From Bacteroidota bacterium (GTDB lineage: Bacteria; Bacteroidota; Bacteroidia; AKYH767-A; CANKSK01), in the NCBI GenBank assembly GCA_947485425.1, contig CANKSK010000090.1, positions 1 to 5,533 on the forward strand: a stretch of DNA of 5,533 nt, given 5' to 3'. The translations under genes were made by a program, and so were the position numbers. Under the pieces are notes generated by a model. It was not told the DNA's origin. It saw nothing but the letters and a program-made list of their open reading frames with translations, and ran no database searches. Positions 1-5,533 of this stretch are shown here, in pieces (the first letter of the stretch is position 1; every line of letters starts with the position of its first letter).

Positions 1-78
1 ATTATTTCTATAGGCGTGATTGCCATCACTGGCTGGATATGGTATATGATTAAAACCGGAAAAAGCTCAAAAGCCTAA
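1..78 (+). CDS. C-terminal end of an unidentified, probably membrane, protein (5' end outside window)
   Basis: Frame 1 is open from the left edge to a TAA at 76-78 and gives 25 residues. They begin with a hydrophobic run (IISIGVIAITGWIWYMI) followed by a short basic, polar tail (KTGKSSKA). This is the usual look of a last transmembrane helix with a cytoplasmic tail. No start codon is in view and the fragment is too short to assign to a family. A PepSY-type transmembrane protein or another small-tailed inner-membrane protein are guesses only. The gene runs toward purD, so the two converge across an 81-base spacer. The call rests on amino-acid composition and the open edge; a chance open frame is possible. 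Confidence 0.5.
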   Translation: MISIGVIAITGWIWYMIKTGKSSKA

Positions 79-120
79 TTTTTCGTCCATTTCAATTTTA
101 TTTCTTTCAAAGCCTATTCT

Positions 121-162
121 TGATTTGGCAAATTTCCTGTTGGGTGTTTTGCCATAAAATCA
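121..162. terminator. Imperfect inverted repeat in the convergent spacer, possible bidirectional terminator
   Basis: The left arm TGATTTGGCAAA (121-132) pairs with TTTGCC (148-153) and AAATCA (157-162). This gives 12 base pairs broken by a three-base bulge (154-156), with a loop of about 15 bases. The right arm includes the purD stop codon. The hairpin sits where transcripts from the left-edge gene and from purD meet, which suits a shared terminator. Neither side has a strong T run directly after the stem: there is only a loose T-rich patch at 172-177 on the plus strand and none on the minus strand. A textbook intrinsic terminator is therefore not shown. Confidence 0.35.
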
Positions 163-1437
163 TTGGATATATTTTTCAATATCTTTTCGATAAACCACCC
201 CTTCAAATCTTATTTTTTCCGCTTCTTTGATCAGATGAGGCAAGATACCCGTAAAATTTTCTCCTACAGAAACCACACTAAGCACCCGCCCTCCTGCCGT
301 TTCATGCATATTTTCTTTATTTAAATGTGTTCCGGCATGAAACAAAAGGGCATCGGTAATCAGATTGACTCCTGTTATCGGAAATCCGATTTTATATTTA
401 TGGGGATATCCTGAGGAGGCCAATACCAGAGCCATGGCAGATTTTCTTACATGCCTCATGCGCGAGGAGGATAATTCCTGTTTGGCCGCAGCGCAAAGCA
501 ATGCCAGCAAATCCGATTTCAGCAGGGGCAAAATGCATTGGGTCTCGGGATCACCCAGTCTCACATTATATTCCAACACCATTGGCTTGCCATCAACCTG
601 AATCATTCCGAAATACAGAAAACCTGTATACATGAGATTTTCTTTTTTCATTCCGGCAAGGGTAGGCTCAACAACGTCCTTGAGGAGTCTGTCTTTGAAG
701 TTCTTTGATAAGAAGGGCACTGGAGAAACGGCAGCCATTCCACCGGTTAAAGCACCCATATTTCCATCTTCTGCATATTTAAAATCGATGGCCGAAGGAA
801 GTATCTTCCAAGATTTTCCATCAAGCAACACAAAAAAAGAAAACTCCTTTCCTTCCAAAAAACGCTCTATGACAACTTGTTTTCCGGAATCACCTAAAAC
901 GCCTTCCTTAAAAAAAGAATCGAGCACTTCAATAGCCTCAGACTGATGATGTGTTATTCTGACACCTTTTCCTTTTGCGAGGCCATCGGCTTTGATCACA
1001 TATGGTTGCTGCGCACTTTTAAGATATTGCAGAGCCTCATCATATTCATCTTGATTAAAAACCTTGTAATCAGCCGTTGGAATATGATGGCGCTTCATAA
1101 AGTTTTTGGCAAAAACCTTGCTTCCTTCTAAGATGGCGGAAGCCTTTGAAGGCCCTATGAGCATTGGTGCAGAAGCCTTCAACCTCTCTTTGATATAGTC
1201 ACATACGCCTGCTACCAGAGGTTCTTCAGGACCTACTACCACCAATTGAATATGAAATTTTAAGATTACCTGAACGATGGATTCAAAATCGCGCAAATCC
1301 AAGGCAATATTTTGAGCGATATTCGATGTTCCCGAATTACCAGGGGCCACGAATATTTTTGAACACAAAGGACTCTGGCTGATTTTCCATGCCAGCGCAT
1401 GCTCTCTGCCTCCGGAACCCAAAATCAATACATGCAT
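160..1437 (-). CDS. purD: Phosphoribosylamine-glycine ligase (GARS)
   Basis: PurD catalyses the second step of purine synthesis in the cytoplasm: ATP-dependent ligation of glycine to phosphoribosylamine, giving GAR. The 425 residues are close to the family length (E. coli 429). Visible in order are the N-terminal domain opening MHVLILGSGGREHALAWK (1-18), APGNSGTS (31-38), GPEEPL (69-74), the ATP-grasp loop KADGLAKGKGV (149-159), TGGM (231-234), the metal-binding segment LEYNVRLGDPETQ (288-300), and the C-terminal domain with HAGT (367-370) and AGGRVLSV (381-388). I chose the ATG at 1437; an in-frame TTG at 1449 would add four residues, but the family begins at this Met and AGGAAAGA precedes it. 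Normally conserved positions around 218-236 are changed: DFKY where relatives have DYKR, and LTGGMAA where NTGGMGA is usual. The gene lies 17 bases after the carboxylase and is last in the block. Identity is firm; full activity is likely but less certain. Confidence 0.96.
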   Translation of the reverse strand: MHVLILGSGGREHALAWKISQSPLCSKIFVAPGNSGTSNIAQNIALDLRDFESIVQVILKFHIQLVVVGPEEPLVAGVCDYIKERLKASAPMLIGPSKASAILEGSKVFAKNFMKRHHIPTADYKVFNQDEYDEALQYLKSAQQPYVIKADGLAKGKGVRITHHQSEAIEVLDSFFKEGVLGDSGKQVVIERFLEGKEFSFFVLLDGKSWKILPSAIDFKYAEDGNMGALTGGMAAVSPVPFLSKNFKDRLLKDVVEPTLAGMKKENLMYTGFLYFGMIQVDGKPMVLEYNVRLGDPETQCILPLLKSDLLALLCAAAKQELSSSRMRHVRKSAMALVLASSGYPHKYKIGFPITGVNLITDALLFHAGTHLNKENMHETAGGRVLSVVSVGENFTGILPHLIKEAEKIRFEGVVYRKDIEKYIQ

Positions 1438-1445
1438 TCTTTCCT
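1438..1445 (-). promoter_or_regulatory. Candidate ribosome binding site of purD
   Basis: On the minus strand AGGAAAGA directly precedes the ATG at 1437, within the 17-base gap after the carboxylase stop. The AGGA core is four bases from the start, closer than ideal. The other starts visible in this block (yebC and pccB) have no such purine motif, as is common in Bacteroidota, so the match may be incidental. It does favour the ATG over the upstream in-frame TTG, because the TTG lies on the far side of the motif. Confidence 0.35.
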
Positions 1446-1454
1446 GCAAAATAA

Positions 1455-2996
1455 TTAAAGAGGAATATTTCCATGCTTTTTGCGCGGAAGATTGACAGCT
1501 TTATTTTCGAGCATTGCAAAAGAACGAATCAGTTTTTTTCGGGTTTCAGAAGGAAGAATTACTTCATCTACAAAACCTCTTTCGGCAGCGCGATAAGGGT
1601 TGGCGAAATGGGCGATATATTCCTCTTCTTTTTCTTTCCATTTGGCTTCTTTATTTTCTGCTTCAGAAATTTCTTTTTTGAAAATAATTTCAGCAGCACC
1701 CCTGGCACCCATCACGGCAATTTCTGCCGTAGGCCAAGCATAATTCATATCGGCACCGATGTGTTTGGAATTCATTACATCATAGGCTCCACCATAGGCT
1801 TTTCTGGTGATCACGGTAATACGAGGCACTGTGGCTTCACAGAAAGCATAGAGCAATTTTGCGCCATTGGTAATGATACCATTCCACTCTTGATCCGTTC
1901 CTGGAAGAAATCCCGGTACATCTTCAAATACAAGCAAAGGAACATTAAAAGAATCGCAAAAACGCACAAAACGTGCCGCCTTTGTGGATGCATTGATATC
2001 CAAAACCCCGGCTAAAAAAGCAGGCTGATTGGCGACAATACCAATGCTTCTGCCAGCAATACGGGCAAAACCGACAACGATATTTTCAGCGAAATTTTTA
2101 TGTACTTCTAGAAATGAATTTTCATCAATTACTTCTTGAATTACCTCGCGAATATCATAAGGCTGATTGGGATTATCCGGAATCACTTTGTTTAATGCAG
2201 GCCTAGATTCATCGCTCATTTCATAGGGATATACCGGTGCATTGTCTTCACAATTTTGCGGCATATAACTGAGAAGTTTTTTGATATGCGTAATGCATTC
2301 TATTTCATTCACACATGAAAAATGCGTAACCCCAGATTTCACTGAATGTGTAGAGGCACCGCCCAATTCTTCAGAAGTAACCTCTTCATGTGTTACTGTT
2401 TTTACCACATTGGGACCGGTAACAAACATATAGGAGGTATTTTCAACCATCAAAATAAAATCTGTAATGGCGGGAGAGTACACCGCGCCGCCGGCACATG
2501 GGCCCATGATAGCAGACAATTGAGGGACTACACCAGATGCGATGGTATTTTTATAAAAAATATCTGCATACCCACCAAGAGAAACTACTCCTTCTTGAAT
2601 ACGAGCGCCACCAGAGTCATTTAGGCCTATAACGGGAGCCCCATTTTTTACTGCCAAATCCATGACCTTGCAAATTTTTTCAGCATGCGTTTCTGATAGT
2701 GACCCACCAAAAACGGTAAAATCCTGAGAAAAAACATATACAAGACGACCATTTACCGTACCATATCCTGTAACCACACCATCACCGGAATACTTCTCAC
2801 GTTGCAGTCCAAATTCATGAGAACGATGGGTAACCAACATGCCTATTTCTTCGAAAGACCCTTCATCAAGTAAGAAATGTAAGCGCTCACGAGCGGTTAA
2901 TTTCCCCTTTTTATGTTGACTTTCAATTCTTTTTTCCCCACCACCGAGATGTGCTTCAGCGATTTTATTTTCGAGTTCCTGGATTTTTTGGTTCAT
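1455..2996 (-). CDS. pccB: Acyl-CoA carboxylase, carboxyltransferase (beta) subunit, propionyl-CoA type
   Basis: This is the subunit that moves the carboxyl group from carboxybiotin to an acyl-CoA, most likely propionyl-CoA to methylmalonyl-CoA (or the reverse, as in methylmalonyl-CoA decarboxylase, mmdA). The 513 residues fit the family. The N-terminal crotonase-like half (about 1-255) has [21 protein letters not shown] (18-38, read in two parts), [11 protein letters not shown] (126-136) and the oxyanion-hole motif [12 protein letters not shown] (165-176). The C-terminal half (about 265-500) has [10 protein letters not shown] (328-337), [13 protein letters not shown] (361-373), [12 protein letters not shown] (401-412) and [11 protein letters not shown] (427-437). 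Asp406 in GGAYDVM matches the residue that in Streptomyces PccB favours propionyl-CoA over acetyl-CoA. The start ATG follows a run of seven A and a G, with no Shine-Dalgarno. The gene lies 24 bases after yebC. No biotin carboxylase or carrier gene is in the window, so partners are elsewhere. Direction of the reaction in the cell cannot be told from sequence. Confidence 0.93.
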   Translation of the reverse strand: MNQKIQELENKIAEAHLGGGEKRIESQHKKGKLTARERLHFLLDEGSFEEIGMLVTHRSHEFGLQREKYSGDGVVTGYGTVNGRLVYVFSQDFTVFGGSLSETHAEKICKVMDLAVKNGAPVIGLNDSGGARIQEGVVSLGGYADIFYKNTIASGVVPQLSAIMGPCAGGAVYSPAITDFILMVENTSYMFVTGPNVVKTVTHEEVTSEELGGASTHSVKSGVTHFSCVNEIECITHIKKLLSYMPQNCEDNAPVYPYEMSDESRPALNKVIPDNPNQPYDIREVIQEVIDENSFLEVHKNFAENIVVGFARIAGRSIGIVANQPAFLAGVLDINASTKAARFVRFCDSFNVPLLVFEDVPGFLPGTDQEWNGIITNGAKLLYAFCEATVPRITVITRKAYGGAYDVMNSKHIGADMNYAWPTAEIAVMGARGAAEIIFKKEISEAENKEAKWKEKEEEYIAHFANPYRAAERGFVDEVILPSETRKKLIRSFAMLENKAVNLPRKKHGNIPL

Positions 2997-3020
2997 CTTT
3001 TTTTGTATTTCTTGTATAAT

Positions 3021-3761
3021 TTATAACTGAGCAGCAAGCTCTTCTGTCATTTCCATGTTGTGATATACCGCCTGCACGTCATCGTCCTCTTCAAGCAATT
3101 CTATCAATTTTAATGCTTTTTTAGCCGTTTCAAAATCTACCTCACTGCTCGACTTGGGAATTCTTTGCAACCCTACACTTTCCGCTTCCACACCCAATGC
3201 TTCCATTTTTTTTTGCAAGAGACCAAAATCTTCAAACTTGCAAGTAACGGTAAAAAAGCCCTCATCGAGTTCTACATCTTCAGCACCGGCATCAATCATT
3301 TGCATCACAAAAGCTTCTTCATCCCTCGCTTGTTGAGGAATGGTAAAAATCCCTTTGTGATCAAAAATAAATGACAAAGAGCCATTTGTACCTAGTGCCC
3401 CTCCATATTTTGAAAAAAGGCTTCTCACCAAGGAAACGGTTCTATTCATATTATCCGTAGAGCATTCCACAAAAATGGCAACCCCTCCCGGGCCATACCC
3501 TTCATAGGAGGCCTCTATATAATTGGAGCCGCCGACTTCTGATCCTTTATGAATGGCGCGCTGAATATTATCCTTTGGCATATTGGCACCTTTGGCATTC
3601 GCCAAAGCCAGCCGAAGCCGAGGATTAGCATCTGCATCAGGACCATTTTCCTTCACAGCAACGGTAATTTCCTTTAAAATTTTTGTAAAAATTTTTCCTC
3701 TTCGTATGTCTTCAACTCCTTTTTTCCGCTTGATCTTCGACCATTTATTATGTCCTGACAT
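3021..3761 (-). CDS. yebC: YebC/TACO1 family translation factor (formerly 'probable transcriptional regulator')
   Basis: The 246 residues equal the length of E. coli YebC. The N-terminal domain (1 to about 80) carries GHNKWSKIKRKKG (3-15), RGKIFTKILKEI (21-32) and NAKGANMPKDNIQRAI (55-70). The second domain has YEGYGPGGVAIFVEC (86-100) and TDNMNRT (102-108). The C-terminal part ends with an acidic stretch, LLEEDDDVQAVYHN (222-235). The family was long annotated as DNA-binding regulators such as PmpR. Later work on TACO1 and bacterial YebC proteins supports a role on the ribosome, easing elongation through proline-rich stretches. The start ATG has no Shine-Dalgarno and lies 23 bases after lepA, itself a ribosome GTPase, which fits a translation role. 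A nine-A run (3206-3214, plus-strand T) lies inside the gene at codons 183-186. Family identity is firm; the exact function here is inferred. Confidence 0.95.
   Translation of the reverse strand: MSGHNKWSKIKRKKGVEDIRRGKIFTKILKEITVAVKENGPDADANPRLRLALANAKGANMPKDNIQRAIHKGSEVGGSNYIEASYEGYGPGGVAIFVECSTDNMNRTVSLVRSLFSKYGGALGTNGSLSFIFDHKGIFTIPQQARDEEAFVMQMIDAGAEDVELDEGFFTVTCKFEDFGLLQKKMEALGVEAESVGLQRIPKSSSEVDFETAKKALKLIELLEEDDDVQAVYHNMEMTEELAAQL
3206..3214 (-). repeat. Nine-A homopolymer inside yebC, possible slippage site
   Basis: The coding strand reads CAA AAA AAA ATG at Gln183-Lys-Lys-Met186, a run of nine A. It is the longest single-base run I noticed in the window. Gain of one A would lead to TGA after about 24 codons; loss of one A would lead to TAG after about a dozen. 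Either shift would remove the last fifth or more of YebC, including the acidic C-terminal segment. Whether slippage occurs in DNA copying or transcription cannot be seen here; such runs also arise by chance in AT-rich lysine-rich genes. Confidence 0.4.
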
Positions 3762-3784
3762 GAGCTATAGAAATTAACAAAGTA

Positions 3785-5533
3785 TCAATCCAATTTTAAC
3801 ACGGCCATAAAAGCAGATTGAGGAATTTCCACATTGCCCACTTGCCTCATTCGTTTTTTTCCGGCTTTTTGTTTTTCAAGCAATTTACGCTTTCTAGAAA
3901 TATCACCACCATAACATTTTGCCGTTACATCTTTTCTAAGTGCTTTCACCGTTTCACGGGCAACAATTTTAGCACCAATAGAAGCCTGAATGATAATTTC
4001 AAACTGCTGTCGCGTAATCAACTCCTTGAGTTTTTCGCATATTTTTTTCCCAAAGGTATGTGCATAGTCTTTATGAATTAATGCAGAAAGAGCATCTACC
4101 GGCTCACCATTGAGACGAATATCCATTCGAACCAAATAAGACTCGCGGTATTCTATCGTGGTGTAATCGAAAGAGGCATACCCTTTGGATATGGTTTTTA
4201 ATCTATCATAAAAATCAAAAACGATTTCAGCAAGAGGCATTTCAAAAACCAATTCCACCCTATCGGTGGTAAGATAAGATTGATTTTTAATGATCCCACG
4301 TTTGTTGATACAAAGCGTCATGATGGAGCCCACAAATTCTGATTTGGTAATAATCTGAGCACGAATATATGGCTCTTCTATTTTCATCAACTTACTGGGA
4401 TCGGGAAGATCCGATGGATTATTTACGATGATTGTTTCACCATTGGTAAGATAGGCATTGTAAGATACGTTGGGCACCGTGGTAATAACGGTCATATTAA
4501 ATTCTCTTTCGAGGCGCTCTTGAATAATTTCCATATGAAGCATCCCCAAAAACCCGCATCTAAAACCAAATCCCAAAGCCGCAGAGCTTTCAGGTTCAAA
4601 AACAAGGGCCGCGTCATTCAGCTGAAGTTTTCCCATTGACGCGCGCAACTCTTCAAAATCATCAGTATCTACAGGATAAATACCGGCAAATACCATTGGT
4701 TTTACATCCGTAAAACCCTGAATGGGCTCGGGACATGGATTGCTTACACTGGTAAGGGTATCGCCTACCTTCACTTCACGGGCATCTTTGATGCCTGAAA
4801 TGATGTATCCTACATCGCCCGCACTAACCACATCACGGGGATTTTTATCTAATTTAAGAATGCCAATTTCTTCAGCAATATATTCGTGACCGGTGGCAAA
4901 AAACTTCACCCGCTCTCCTTTTCTTAATTCGCCGTTCATCACGCGAAAATAAGCTATAATGCCTCTAAAAGAGTTGAAAACGGAATCAAAGACAAGGGCC
5001 TGTAAAGGTGCTTTGGGTTCTCCCTTTGGCGCGGGTATTCTTTTTACAATTGCCTCCAAAATATCATAAACACCCATTCCTGTTTTTCCACTTGCGGCAA
5101 GGATTTCATCCCTATCACAGCCAATAAGATCAACAATTTGATCTTTTACTTCTTCAGGCATGGCACTAGGAAGGTCTATTTTATTCAGTATCGGAATGAT
5201 GGTAAGATCATTTTCCAATGCCAAGTACAAATTAGATATGGTTTGGGCTTGTATACCCTGGGCGGCATCTACAATGAGAAGAGCGCCTTCACAGGCTGCA
5301 ATAGAACGAGAAACCTCATATGAAAAATCAACGTGACCTGGGGTATCAATTAAGTTCAAGATATATTTTTTTCCATCGAGTTCATAGTTCATCTGAATCG
5401 CATGACTCTTGATGGTAATTCCTCTTTCTCTTTCCAAATCCATATCATCAAGCACCTGGGCTTGTTGATCTTTCTTCGATACAGTTCCTGTATATTCTAG
5501 CAAGCGATCGGCAAGTGTACTTTTACCGTGATC
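3785..5533 (-). CDS. lepA: Elongation factor 4 (LepA), 5' end cut by window edge
   Basis: LepA is a ribosome-bound GTPase related to EF-G, implicated in back-translocation, stress tolerance and 30S/initiation steps. The 582 visible residues begin at DHGKST inside the P-loop (G1). By comparison with E. coli LepA (599 residues) only about 13 N-terminal residues are missing. An internal TTG at 5503 is not the start, since the frame stays open and conserved to the edge. GTPase motifs: RGIT (37-40, G2), DTPGH with the catalytic His67 (63-67, G3), NKID (117-120, G4), SGK (148-150, G5). After the domain II beta barrel come [15 protein letters not shown] (322-336) and the LepA-specific C-terminal domain with [14 protein letters not shown] (539-552) and [14 protein letters not shown] (559-572). 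These last motifs separate it from EF-G, BipA and TypA. It is the first visible gene of the block, with yebC 23 bases downstream. No abnormality seen. Confidence 0.97.
   Translation of the reverse strand, partial: DHGKSTLADRLLEYTGTVSKKDQQAQVLDDMDLERERGITIKSHAIQMNYELDGKKYILNLIDTPGHVDFSYEVSRSIAACEGALLIVDAAQGIQAQTISNLYLALENDLTIIPILNKIDLPSAMPEEVKDQIVDLIGCDRDEILAASGKTGMGVYDILEAIVKRIPAPKGEPKAPLQALVFDSVFNSFRGIIAYFRVMNGELRKGERVKFFATGHEYIAEEIGILKLDKNPRDVVSAGDVGYIISGIKDAREVKVGDTLTSVSNPCPEPIQGFTDVKPMVFAGIYPVDTDDFEELRASMGKLQLNDAALVFEPESSAALGFGFRCGFLGMLHMEIIQERLEREFNMTVITTVPNVSYNAYLTNGETIIVNNPSDLPDPSKLMKIEEPYIRAQIITKSEFVGSIMTLCINKRGIIKNQSYLTTDRVELVFEMPLAEIVFDFYDRLKTISKGYASFDYTTIEYRESYLVRMDIRLNGEPVDALSALIHKDYAHTFGKKICEKLKELITRQQFEIIIQASIGAKIVARETVKALRKDVTAKCYGGDISRKRKLLEKQKAGKKRMRQVGNVEIPQSAFMAVLKLD

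Larger units (their letters stand above)
160..5533 (-). other. Probable operon lepA-yebC-pccB-purD
   Basis: Four genes on one strand are separated by 23, 24 and 17 bases, with no hairpin plus T-run in any gap. A search by eye for the Bacteroidota -7 motif (TAnnTTTG) in the gaps gave no exact match. Co-transcription from a promoter upstream of lepA, outside the window, is the simplest reading. The products are two translation factors, a carboxylase beta chain and a purine enzyme. The grouping therefore looks like housekeeping genes sharing a transcript rather than one pathway. Promoters inside coding sequence are not ruled out. Confidence 0.7.

Noticed and set aside
70..117. Direct repeat AAAGCCTA at 70-77 and 110-117
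   Set aside because: Eight bases in AT-rich spacer DNA are expected by chance; no third copy or flanking element is visible.
114..155. Thirteen-codon minus-strand frame (MAKHPTGNLPNQE) after purD
   Set aside because: It is very short, lies within the inverted repeat, and has no ribosome binding site or known counterpart.
365..1131. Plus-strand open frames opposite purD (about 60-105 codons each)
   Set aside because: They are antisense to conserved PurD coding sequence, with no motif or start signal of note.
1438..1449. TTG at 1449 as the purD start, adding four residues
   Set aside because: The family starts at the Met encoded at 1437, and the purine-rich AGGAAAGA lies between the two candidates and would serve only the ATG.
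1473..2015. Plus-strand open frame of 180 codons opposite the carboxylase gene
   Set aside because: It lies wholly antisense to a firmly identified gene, is Phe/Ile-rich with no recognisable domain, and looks like a shadow of the coding strand.
3762..3784. TACTTTG in the lepA-yebC gap, resembling the Bacteroidota -7 promoter motif TAnnTTTG
   Set aside because: Only one base separates TA from TTTG where two are required, and no TTTG-like -33 box is evident at the right distance.
5474..5503. TTG at 5503 as the lepA start
   Set aside because: The frame continues upstream to the edge and encodes the P-loop residues DHGKST, so the gene is simply truncated by the window.

Overview
The window looks like a stretch of ordinary chromosome from a member of the Bacteroidota. 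The evidence is the style of the proteins: a LepA with Bacteroidota-like wording, a propionyl-CoA carboxylase beta chain of the type common in that phylum, AT-rich DNA, and at least two starts (yebC and pccB) with no Shine-Dalgarno sequence. YebC is of the SGHNKWSKIKRKKG type. From memory, I associate that type with Sphingobacteria/Cytophaga-like lineages rather than Bacteroides. Lineage below phylum is a guess.

Layout: almost the whole window is one block of four minus-strand genes, read from right to left. They are lepA (elongation factor 4, cut by the right edge), yebC (YebC/TACO1 translation factor), an acyl-CoA carboxylase beta subunit (pccB/mmdA type) and purD (phosphoribosylamine-glycine ligase). 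Gaps between them are 23, 24 and 17 bases, with no terminator visible, so they probably form one transcription unit. At the left edge the last 25 codons of a plus-strand gene, apparently a membrane protein, converge on purD. An 81-base convergent spacer lies between them and contains an imperfect inverted repeat that overlaps the purD stop codon.

Functionally the block joins two ribosome-associated factors with a carboxylase half-enzyme and one step of purine synthesis. I infer a housekeeping cluster rather than a dedicated pathway. The carboxylase lacks its biotin carboxylase and biotin carrier partners here, so they must be encoded elsewhere. I found no mobile element, CRISPR array, tRNA, rRNA or riboswitch, and nothing amounting to a new system. 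The points most worth a second look are unusual residues in a normally conserved PurD loop, the lepA-yebC pairing, and a nine-A run inside yebC.
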